From Chara braunii (lineage: Eukaryota > Streptophyta > Charophyceae > Charales > Characeae), in the NCBI GenBank assembly GCA_003427395.1, contig BFEA01000021.1, positions 3,392,624 to 3,419,350 on the forward strand: DNA of 26,727 bases. Reading direction: 5' to 3'. The notes beneath the pieces are model-generated. The model ran no database searches. It worked only from the letters and a program-made list of their open reading frames with translations, and had not been told where the DNA came from. The first letter of the stretch is position 1; every line of letters begins with the position of its first letter. Positions 1 through 8,394 of the stretch are shown piece by piece. The translations under genes were made by a program, and so were the position numbers.

Positions 1-71
1 TGTGTGTGTGTGTGTGTGTGTGTGAGATTGTGTGTGTGTGTGTGTGAGATTGTGTGTGTGTGTGTGTTGTC
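1..71. repeat. (TG)n microsatellite
   Basis: Almost pure TG dinucleotide repeat interrupted twice by a GAGATTG variant. The window starts inside it, so its full length is unknown. Confidence 0.95.
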
Positions 72-200
72 ATATTCGCTATACACTCAAGAAAAGAATG
101 ACTGTGCCGAACAGACTGTGTCGTCGGACTGTCATCGACTCATCAGGGGGTTGAACCTGGACCGACAGTCTGCCCAGGATTCATTTGACTGATGGATAAC

Positions 201-203
<3 letters not shown>

Positions 204-256
<53 letters not shown>

Positions 257-258
257 TA
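204..258. repeat. Compound poly(T)-(GT)n tract
   Basis: A run of 29 T is followed directly by (GT)n. It could be the reverse-complement tail of an old retroposed sequence or simple slippage; no recognisable retroelement body lies beside it. Confidence 0.85.
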
Positions 259-382
259 CTGTGTAGGTTCAGACTGCCACCCTCCCCCCCGGCATAAGGG
301 GCTATCTTCTTTCTAACATGAATCCCGGCCGACGATCCCTGGGTGCAGCTCGGCCACTTGTCTTTTGAGGGCAAACTCACAC

Positions 383-491
383 TACAGTCTTCCCCCGAAT
401 ACAACGTACGGTCATTATAGCTGAATTTGGGGCAACTTTCAGTCTAAATTCAGCTATAATGACCGTACATTGTACTCGGGGGAAGACTGTA
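383..491. mobile_element. Short Tc1/mariner-like MITE with near-perfect terminal inverted repeats
   Basis: The element spans 385-489 (105 bp) and is flanked by TA on both sides (383-384 and 490-491), the expected target duplication of Tc1/mariner elements. It starts CAGTCTTCCCCCGAATACAA and ends in the inverse complement. The two ~45-bp arms (385-429 and about 445-489) differ at about two positions and surround a loop of roughly 15 bases. The outer CAGT is typical of Tc1/mariner termini. There is no coding capacity, so it would depend on a transposase supplied elsewhere. The near-identity of the arms suggests a fairly young copy. Pieces of the same sequence recur at 1806-1850, 1988-2378, 2401-2475, 2771-2790 and 3066-3220. 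The superfamily call is inference from the termini and TA alone. Confidence 0.8.
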
Positions 492-1173
492 GGAGTTTTT
501 TCTACTAAGATCTGGACGTGATCTGAATAAGATTCATCGAATTTCATCCAGCTGTGGCCGTAATTGCAGTTAGGTATATTCAGGAAAGGCCTCGTGTGAG
601 TATCGCCTGAGCAAGAGCGCAGTAACATGGCAGTAGTGTTTTTCCATTCCAAAAAAATAAATCCGACGGTACTCAAAGGAGAACTCGTGGATCAAAAAAA
701 AAAAAAAAAAAAAAAAAAAACTGGTGGATCCTGTAGCAACGGCACTACTCGGGCAAGGTTCACTTCTTGCAGGGACTAGGAGGAGATCATCATCTCTGGC
801 CGTAGACGACGAAGATCAACGGTCAGCATCTCTTAATCAGTGCAAGTGGGGACCACTTGCCCCCTTCACTGCCGTGTAACGGCGCTCTTCCCCCTAATAT
901 GTGCTTTATCTCTCCGATTTCTCTTCTTGCTTTTTTTTTTTTTTTTTTCGTCTTTTCCGTCTGTTCTGTGATGATGATGATGATGATGCTTCCTTAATAA
1001 TAAACGGCAGGCTTCATCCAGCTCCAGTAGCTCGCACGCCTAAAAACATTAGGGCCTCGCCACCCCACTCACTCCCACGTTCAACTACCGGGACAAAGTT
1101 TGGGGGCGCTCCCTAACGTCACACCTCTTTCCAGAGTGCCTTTACGCTTTAGCTACTCTCCACTCGCAATTCA
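492..1173. other. Non-coding stretch, no gene seen
   Basis: Holds a 27-base A run (694-720) flanked by the direct repeat GTGGATC (687-693 and 724-730), an 18-base T run (931-948) and a short (ATG)n at 969-988. Open frames here are short and come from low-complexity sequence. Nothing else is recognised. Confidence 0.6.
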
Positions 1174-1201
1174 AGAGTGCAGTGGGGGCCCACTGCACTC
1201 T
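1174..1201. repeat. 28-bp palindrome (perfect hairpin)
   Basis: Two perfectly complementary 13-base arms, AGAGTGCAGTGGG and its inverse, are separated by GG. Weaker pairing extends outwards (CTCGCAATTCA on the left against TCGAATGAG on the right), so the full stem may be about 60 bp. It resembles the core of a foldback or MITE element, but no target duplication is evident. Confidence 0.75.
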
Positions 1202-1243
1202 CGAATGAGCCCCTGTGATGCACGTGCGGAGGGCACGTGCGGA

Positions 1244-1249
<6 letters not shown>

Positions 1250-1284
<35 letters not shown>
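1250..1284. repeat. (GA)n microsatellite
   Basis: Uninterrupted GA repeat of about 17 units. It is preceded by two copies of GCACGTGCGGAG (1219-1242). Confidence 0.95.
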
Positions 1285-1288
<4 letters not shown>

Positions 1289-1513
1289 TGGACACACACA
1301 AGAAGCAGCAGCTGAGTGAAGGTCCAGTCCGGCTCAATGGAACAACGAAAGAACAACTGCGTGAACCAACCTCCCGCCCTGGGCCTAGGCGGAAGTGATA
1401 TACCGGCCTAGGTCCAGGTACGGAGCGACCTGGTACCGGACCGGCCTGAAACTGGTCCGGCCCCTCTCGAAGTCTGAACTGTTGCACACTTGCCACATAC
1501 GGACGCCTTGCTT

Positions 1514-1518
<5 letters not shown>

Positions 1519-1547
<29 letters not shown>
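1519..1547. repeat. Poly(T) run of 29
   Basis: Pure T homopolymer; a possible minus-strand retroposon tail. No recognisable element follows it. Confidence 0.9.
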
Positions 1548-1805
1548 GAATCTGGGGGGGCATGCGAGTCTACTTTTGAGGGGGCTCGCTCCACTACTCT
1601 CCACATCCACAACAAACGAAAAATATGCGAAAGTGTATCTTTGTGTTTTCTAGCAAAAGATTCACTTTCTCATTTTGCACATTTGGTGAGTCGTGGGGCG
1701 AGCCTCAGGCCCTTCGTTTAGTTAGGATTTTAGAGGAGATGTCCTGAAAGAGTGCTGGAAGTGGAGTACATCAAAACGGACGGACCTACGGTAATAGAAC
1801 GCGGG

Positions 1806-1850
1806 GTCATTATAGCTGCATTTGGGCCAACATTCAGTCCAGATGCAGCG
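1806..1850. mobile_element. Degraded fragment of the 385-489 MITE
   Basis: GTCATTATAGCTG matches the inner arm of the MITE at 411-423. It is followed by the same loop pattern (GGGCCAACATTCAGTC against GGGGCAACTTTCAGTC) and a short inverted match, GCTGCAT with ATGCAGC. The outer termini are missing. Confidence 0.65.
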
Positions 1851-1987
1851 ACTCATGAACTGTCTGTTGACATACAGACCGGAGTTAGAACCCACTGGCA
1901 GATGGAACAAGATGAATGAAATAGGAAGTTGAGAACATCACTCCATATTAAGTTAAGTTTTCCTCTTTAAGAACGCGTCTGACTTGG

Positions 1988-2378
1988 TTGACCAGTTCGC
2001 CTACATCACGGAGATTCTGAATAGCAGTCTGTATTCGGGGTAGATTTCAGTCTAAATACAGCTGAAAAAGTGGGACTTTGTTGACCAGTTCGCCTACATC
2101 ACGGAGATTCTGAATATCAGTCTGTATTCGGGGTAGATTTCAGTCTAAATACAGCTGAAAAAGGGGGACTTTGCTGACCAGTTAGCACGCATCACTGAGA
2201 TTATGAATATCAGTCTGTATTTGGGGTAGATTTCAGTCTAAATACAGCTATAAAAGGGGGACTTTGTTGACCAGTTAGCATATATGAGATTCTGAATACC
2301 AGTCTGTATTTGGGGTAGATTTCTGTCTAAATACAGCTACAAAAGGGGGACTTTGTTGACCAGTTCACATGCATCCCT
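1988..2378. repeat. 93-bp tandem array derived from the MITE core
   Basis: Units begin TTGACCAGTT or a close variant at 1988, 2081, 2174, 2267 and 2356. The spacings are 93, 93, 93 and 89 bp; the last is partial and the fourth unit is 4 bp short. Each unit contains CTGTATT, then GGGGTAGATTTCAGTC, then AAATACAG, an inverted repeat that corresponds to the inner hairpin of the MITE at 385-489. The first two units are almost identical and later ones diverge, as expected for expansion by unequal exchange. Confidence 0.9.
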
Positions 2379-2400
2379 GGGTTAGCAACTTAGCTTTCGT

Positions 2401-2481
2401 CACCCGAATACAACGAACGGTCAATCTAGCAGTCTAAATACAACGCATCTGACCAGTCTTTCAGTCTAAATACAGCCAATA
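2401..2481. mobile_element. Degraded MITE fragments after the tandem array
   Basis: CCCGAATACAACG followed by CGGTCA matches the outer arm of the MITE. CAGTCTAAATACA then occurs twice, each near a CGCATCTGACCAG motif. This looks like a rearranged end of the neighbouring array. Confidence 0.6.
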
Positions 2482-3065
2482 TGATGACGACCGTGGTCAA
2501 CGCATCTGACCAGTTACGTCCAGAAAAAGTCCGTCGAGGAGTCCTCAGGCTCTCGAAAATAAGTAAGGGCCTCACCGAATGAGCCAAATGAGAATGACTC
2601 TTTCGCTCTAGAACGCGATAAGGTACACCCCCATAATTATACCCATATTTTGTTGTCTTTTGTGCATGTGGCGCGTGGCGCGCAGCGAGTAGTGGGTGGG
2701 AGCGAAGCACTGCGGGACGACAACTTGGCGCGCTGGATCGACCAGAGGTCCAGAGGTGCTACACTGCACCGTCTTCCCCCGAACATAAGGCATATGCATT
2801 GCATTCGAGTTCTCGAAAGACGATCGATGACTCGAATAGAAAGCATATAGAAAGCATGTAGAAGACCGCAATTTTTACATCCAGAAATAAGTAAAAAGGT
2901 GCTGGTGTGAGTACTATGCCCTTATACGGTTTGTATACCCTATCTCGCCTCATAGCTGCGGGCCTTTTTTTTTTCTTCTTTTTTTTTTTTTTTGTGGGAA
3001 CAATGCTCCAATCTATTCGTGCTGCCCTCTCAATTTAGTACCTAAAAACTGAGAGCGCCAATAAG
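2482..3065. other. Non-coding stretch with one MITE terminus fragment and a T-rich run
   Basis: GTCTTCCCCCGAACATAA at 2771-2788 matches the MITE end. An impure T run lies at 2965-2993. Several overlapping open frames exist on both strands, but none shows a domain or a convincing start, so no gene is called. Confidence 0.5.
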
Positions 3066-3245
3066 TCTTCCTCCACCGGATACAACGTACTGTCGTGATA
3101 ATACTATCGTCTTCCCCCGAACACAACGCACCTTTATTTTGGCTGTATCTGCCCGGAAATATAGCTTGTATACATTCATTTTTAGGGTGCGTTATGTTCG
3201 GTAGCTGTATTTACTATTTAGACTAAAAACTCAAATGGCGGACAC
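3066..3245. mobile_element. Diverged MITE copy with nested inverted repeat
   Basis: Two MITE-like termini occur at 3065-3090 and 3108-3132. The second pairs with 3186-3200: 15-base arms CGAACACAACGCACC and GGTGCGTTATGTTCG, one mismatch, about 53 bases apart. TAGCTGTATTT with ATTTAGACTAAA follows, matching the MITE core. It looks like an older, internally rearranged family member. Confidence 0.65.
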
Positions 3246-3807
3246 TCCTGGGCTGTGGTCCCATTAGCAAAGAGCATCGGATTGAATGCCTGAATCTGGA
3301 CGTGTTTGAGGACAGGAGCAGGAAATCGAGATAGAACTGCTTTTCTGTATCTCTGCATAAAACATAGCCAGATTCAGGATTTCTATCCTATCCCCTTTCC
3401 TAGTCGGACCACATCCCTGGCCAGAAAACTGGGTTGTATACATTGCCCCAACTGCAATTCTATCTTGGCCCACCATAGTGCAATTATAACTCATTTTTGT
3501 GACTCGGGCGTAGTTTCCCCTTTATTTTATTTTAGCGGTAAAGTAGGTGCAGTTACGAAACAGTTGGAAAATTTACTGCACGCAATCCCGCGAACACAAC
3601 ACACCCCACATGACCCCACCGGACCCGAAACCTAGGTTATATACATTCACCATAAATTACCGGCCCTTTTGCCTCATTGACAACAAAGACAAGTGCATAG
3701 GCCTTGGGGGGAAAGATTTCGGCACGCGACTTCAGCGGCGCTAGCTCGCCTGAGCTGTCTGCGTGGCTGGTACCTATGGTCAATTCACCATAGCTATCCA
3801 ACCTTCT
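3246..3807. other. Non-coding stretch, nothing recognised
   Basis: Open frames up to about 109 codons exist on both strands, but they overlap each other and show no family motif, so no gene is called. Confidence 0.5.
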
Positions 3808-3890
3808 ACCGTGAGGGAGAAGGTAATTAGGGTTTTGGCAACATTCCACCGTGAAGGTAATTAGGGTTTCGGCAACATTCCACCGTGAGT
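3808..3890. repeat. Short tandem repeat, about 34-bp unit, two copies
   Basis: AAGGTAATTAGGGTTTTGGC recurs 34 bases downstream with one T-to-C change. Each copy is followed by AACATTCCACCGTGA. No gene context. Confidence 0.85.
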
Positions 3891-5305
3891 CTCTTTCCGA
3901 GTGGACGCCGTCACCCTAGGAGACCGCTTTCCCCCAGCCCAGTCTATCAAACCAGATCTACCCAGACATAACCAGAGTTACCAGCGTAATGCTCGCATCG
4001 AGCGTTCCGCTACAGGAATTTACACAGTTTTACTCGTCCCGTGGAAGGAGTCGCGGAGCATTCTCGCCCACTTTTCCTTCACGGTGACCGTCTATTGGCA
4101 AGACTGCTTTGGGGAAGTCGGTGCTGGGCCTCGATCGTAGGTCGCTCGCTTCTTTCACGGCGAATCATCATTGCAAGGCTGTTTTTGGAAGGAAAGGGCT
4201 TGGCCCCACTCGAAGGATCCTGCTACGGTTGTTTGTACTTCAACAACGACTCCGCTGATTGGGAGGCATCATCTCGGCGGCTTTTCCTCTGGCGAGACTA
4301 GTGCAAGAGGTAATCCTCTACAGGGAAGGGAATTCGGACCACCATACTCCCCGCGTCGCATCCTACTCTGGTGTCTACTGGGTTTTCGATCCTTTTATTC
4401 CTAGCACCCCCTCTTTCCCACCATCCGGGATAGATTCAAACCTCACCAAATGTCTACTGTTTTTTTCCGTGTAATAGCTTCCCCCCCTGCCCCGACACCT
4501 GCGCTTGCGATACCTGAAAACATATTATACCAACAAGGCCACCACGTCTAGGCCCTGACGTACCCGCTCCCCGCACCATCGCGGCCCGGCTCGCTCCTCA
4601 CCCCCGCCCGCGTAAACTTTTATCGTTTTCAGTGTAATATTTTTTTTGTCCTTTTTCCGAAATACAGACCGAGACCCGCCATCCCACCGCGCCCCGCCTG
4701 ATACTCACTGAAACCCCCCCGGGGCACCGCCCAATTCAGTCCGCTTCCCCTATTCCCCAGACCCTGACACCCCCTGGATCCCACCCCTCCCGCGACCTGT
4801 CTCATGTCAGACTCTCGTCCATTCGATCCCACACCGTTGTCCTTTGCCGCGTAATAGCTCTCTTGTCCTCTCCCCCCGAATCTCAGCCCCAGCCACCTCC
4901 CCGTATCGCAGTCGACACACTCCCCGTATCGTGGTCGTCACTCTCCCGCTCTTTGAATCATCCTGCAAAGCCGCCCACTCCCCCCCACAGTGTTGAAGTT
5001 CTCCCTGACGATCTCGTCACTCACCACTCAGCTCTTATGCGCCTTGAGGATACTTCATCCCGCCCACAATTCCCTGTAGTACCCATTACCCTCGTCTCGC
5101 CACCCAGTGCCCCCTCACACCGTCCCCTCACCCGCGGCCGCAATAATTGTTATCAACTCCTACATTAACATCCGTAATCTCTCAACCCCTTAACATCGCT
5201 CTCGACTACCACAGTTTCACCAAACCACCCTGCCCCCCTATTTCTCCTACGCTTACCCCACAACTAACCCACCTACACTAAGCGCTCTCTACCACTCATC
5301 GTGGA
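3891..5305 (+). other. Possible 5' leader of LINE-A; C-rich, G-poor, non-coding
   Basis: No open frame here has a domain. From about 4480 to 5300 the plus strand is strikingly rich in C and poor in G, and GTAATAGCT-like motifs recur (near 4473 and 4850). Two diverged ~76-bp units (CACGG motifs near 4079 and 4155) precede it. Its position directly before ORF1 makes a LINE 5' UTR plausible, but no target-site duplication or defined 5' end was found, so the left border of LINE-A is unknown. Confidence 0.4.
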
Positions 5306-7298
5306 ATGGAAACCGAACCCATCCACCCCGCGTCCGGAGCTTCCTCCGGTGCGGATCCCACCAATGAGGAACTTCAAAAGTTGCAGGGTATGATGAAAGG
5401 ATGGTACTTAGACAACGTCTCCAAGGATGTCTCTGCCTATGTGGAAATAGAAACGAGGATGAGGACTGTATCGAGGTCCACCCCACGGAAAAACTTCAGA
5501 AAGTCCAAAATGACTTTCTGGAAAAGATGACTGTGGCCATCGTATTCCAAGGAGAACCCAAGAATTGGTCCAACGATAAAAAAATGGACTTGATTCGCTT
5601 CTTGGAAGATTCGGTGTTAACAGAAGAGGAACTTCTAACCCAGAAGGGGATCACACACATGGAAGGCCGTGGCCAGATGACTTATGTGGCCAAAAACATG
5701 AAAGTTGTGGAATGGTTGTTGCAAACCAAGAAGGAGATGAAATTCAAGGAAGGGAATAAATGACATTTTGTTTACTTCCGCCCCTGGCTTCCCAGAGCTG
5801 AATGGCAAACAAAACGTGAAGAAGATAAAAGGAATAATTACTAGGTAATGGCCATGCGCTTCCCCCTTGCAGCTTCCCTGTTCATCAGAACAGCCCTGGA
5901 AGCGGCAATGGGAAAAGTGATAAAGGAATTCGACCCCATCAGTGATCCGGACGACCCCAAACTGGGGAACCTGAAATATCAGCTCCACCCCAGCGCAAAG
6001 GAAAACTTCCGTTCTCGCCTCAAAATCAGGACTGGATCGGATTACTTGATGGCCGATCTAGTCAACTCGAATATGCCTTGGTGCTCACAGTGCAACAGAT
6101 ACGGGCACAAACAGGACGAATGCCCGTACTGTGACATATGTTACAGATACGGTTATACGACCGAAGAATGCAGATCGGAAGATGGGAACAGACAAAGAAG
6201 AAACATCTCGGGCTCATACCCTGCCCAAGCGAGCTTCCAAGCGCAGTCCCAGTTCTCTACCCCATTAGGGGTAAAGAAAAATTACTGGGACAACTTCGCC
6301 TTCGGAGATAAGGAAGTGCAACAACTGATTGGTAAGAAGAAGCACCCAAGGAACAACCAAAATAAGGCGCTCCCCAGACCACGCCCAGGTCGACAGCCGG
6401 CTCATCCGGGAGCCAATGACAAACTGGAATGGCGCCTCATTGGCTCATCTAACGCAGGTTTCTCACTGGCCGGATTGGGGAATGCTGGAGGTGCCTGCTT
6501 CGCCTCAGGCTTCGCTCTCCCTGCGACCGAGCCGACCCCAACAACAAAAGACGGGACCAGGAAACAAGGGCCGGTCTCAGAAAAAAACCTTGTCCCCATG
6601 ACGGAACAGGCATGCGCGAACTCACAAGCTCCACCCACCACAGGCACCAAGGACACAACGACAGAAGCCACCACACAGTCATTCCAAGCACCGGTCCTGT
6701 TAGGCCCAGGCACACCAACAGCCCAGCAGGAAGCACCATACGTAATGGCCCCTTTGATCTTTAAACAAGCCAATCAGACCACTCTGCTCTTACTACAGCA
6801 GAACGATAACAACGAACTATTCCTCCCATCAGTCACTTCCGACACGTTCCCTCACCCCAACGATTCCTGTTCTCCGCAAGGAGGTTCTTGGATAAGTGTT
6901 ATTTTGTGAGACCAGTCTCATCCATGCATTGTTCATCAGTTTATAGAACGGGACAAACGCGCAAAAGGCATCCCATTCTCAGTTTGTGTTTGGAGGCTGC
7001 ACAGGCCCCAGGAACGGACCCAGCCATAGTGGACAAGGGTTTGTTCTGGGCACCGGTGGCCTGGTTCAAACAAAGCAACACGAAAGAACGTTTCTACCCG
7101 GCACTAGGAGACGGCATCAAAGGGGACATCATCGCAGAGTTGGATGAACACATCCCAAGGGAACGCTCCGTCTTCTCCAGATATATTCTGGAATCGACGA
7201 AGTTGCCCTGGGATGTCTCGAGCCTGATGGCCAGCTCGGGTCCACTCCCTGCGCCGATCCAACACGGGCAGCAGCTGGATGTTGTACATGGACGATAG
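5306..7298 (+). pseudogene. LINE-A ORF1: RNA-binding nucleocapsid-like protein, broken
   Basis: About 660 codons, beginning ATG 5306 (METEPIHPASGASS). The frame shifts near 5450 from frame 2 to frame 1, and near 6880 from frame 1 to frame 3. Two point stops lie in frame 1: TGA 5761-5763 and TAG 5842-5844. The second replaces a Trp, because LINE-B has YWV where this copy has Y-stop-V. The middle (about 5560-6060) aligns with LINE-B ORF1 and resembles the DUF4283 fold common in plant LINE ORF1s. A CX2CX4HX4C knuckle follows (6082-6123), then a second copy (6130-6171) whose His is Tyr (TAT 6154-6156). The rest is Thr/Pro/Gln-rich. In intact relatives ORF1 binds element RNA. The 6888-7298 segment (ending HGQQLDVVHGR) is assigned to ORF1 by position; its family is not recognised. 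Confidence 0.8.
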
Positions 7299-8343
7299 GC
7301 TATCCATAGCCTCATGGAACGTCCGTGGTCTGATTGATAAAAACGGTAAACACAAACGCTCCCGGCTCAAATCCTGGGTCCATTCCAACAGGATAGCAGT
7401 CATTATGTTACAGGAGACTAAACTCTCAGAGGAGAGGATAACCTCTATGCCAACCTGGTGGAACGGCCCACAGACATGGGCTCCAGCCCAAGGCGCCAAG
7501 GGAGGTACGGGAATCCTGATTCATAAAAAGCTCACAACTTACATCAGAGATTCCAAATCTAACCCACTGGGACATTGGTGCTGGACCACTATGGACATAG
7601 ACAACCAGTCCTGGTGCTTCATGTCAGTGTACGTACCCCATGACCAGAGTCTCAAATCACCTTTTCTAACGTCCCTGTCCGACATAATACTGAGCACTAA
7701 CTACCTGGTACTGGGGGGAGACTGGAACACATTTCCAAATCCAGAGGTGGATTCTACAACACCGCTCTCATATCCCAGAGAATCTGCAGACCTCAATGAC
7801 TTCATGCTAGACAACGGTCTTTTCGACCCGTACCGCTCCCTTCACCCTGACTCACAGGTATACACCTGGCTCTCCTCTAGTCCAACGGACAACGGTATTT
7901 TCACACGTAGAAGACTGGACATTATTATGACAAACAACAGAGTTCTACAACTGACCAATAAGGCTGAGACTGCTACCGACCCCATGTCAGATCATATGCC
8001 AGTGTGGCTACGTCTGAACCTAGGGACCCATCTCTCAAGGGGCAAAGGTCTCTTCCGCCTCAGCATGCACGTCCTAGAGGACCTTGGGGTAGTGGAGTGG
8101 GTGTGGAAAACATGGGAGGAATGGAGTCTTAATACGACAATTTTCAATAATGATGGACTCTGGTTGGATAGAGGGTTATCCCTCATATCCAATCAGCTCA
8201 ATCTCATCTCTCGCGCCAAGGCGGTAAACAGGAAGTACGCAGAAATTCAAATAAAAAGGAAAATCGAACAAATTGATAATAAATCCTCAGACTCTTTCTT
8301 CTCAGAAATAGTTGCCCACAGGAAAAGAACCAGGTTACTCTAG
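7279..8343 (+). pseudogene. LINE-A ORF2, part 1: APE-type endonuclease domain
   Basis: ATG at 7279 (MLYMDDRLS) or 7288, overlapping the end of ORF1. The full set of apurinic-endonuclease-like motifs is visible: SWNVRG (Asn), MLQETKLS (Glu), GGDWNTFPN (Asp/Asn), RRRLDII (Arg/Asp) and SDHMPV (Ser-Asp-His). This domain nicks target DNA to prime reverse transcription. Catalytic residues look intact, so the loss of function comes from the breaks downstream. The frame closes at TAG 8341-8343 after KRTRLL. A RIGKI... continuation in the next frame (8342-8400) looks like the true sequence, so two indels between about 8338 and 8400 separate this part from the reverse transcriptase. Confidence 0.88.
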
Positions 8344-8394
8344 GATTGGCAAAATATGCACATCAAACACCACAGCCTATGAGAATCACACAGA

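Noticed and set aside
1149-1610. Minus-strand frame of 153 codons
   Set aside because: Made mostly of a poly-Lys run from poly(T) and a Ser-Leu run from (GA)n; low-complexity artefact.
1988-2378. CRISPR-like array
   Set aside because: The whole 93-bp unit repeats, with no unique spacers, and the genome is eukaryotic.
3808-3890. Telomere-like TTAGGG sequence
   Set aside because: Only two isolated occurrences within a 34-bp tandem repeat; no telomeric array.
4863-5168. Plus-strand Pro/Ser-rich frame of 101 codons before LINE-A ORF1
   Set aside because: No ATG start, composition explained by C-rich DNA, and closed by stops before the ORF1 ATG.
5761-5844. Programmed stop readthrough between parts of LINE-A ORF1
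   Set aside because: Two different stops (TGA and TAG) lie within 84 bases, plus frameshifts either side; no conserved readthrough context is visible.
6402-6773. Minus-strand open frame of 123 codons
   Set aside because: Antisense to LINE-A ORF1, which has clear zinc knuckles on the plus strand; hydrophobic shadow of a Pro/Thr-rich region.
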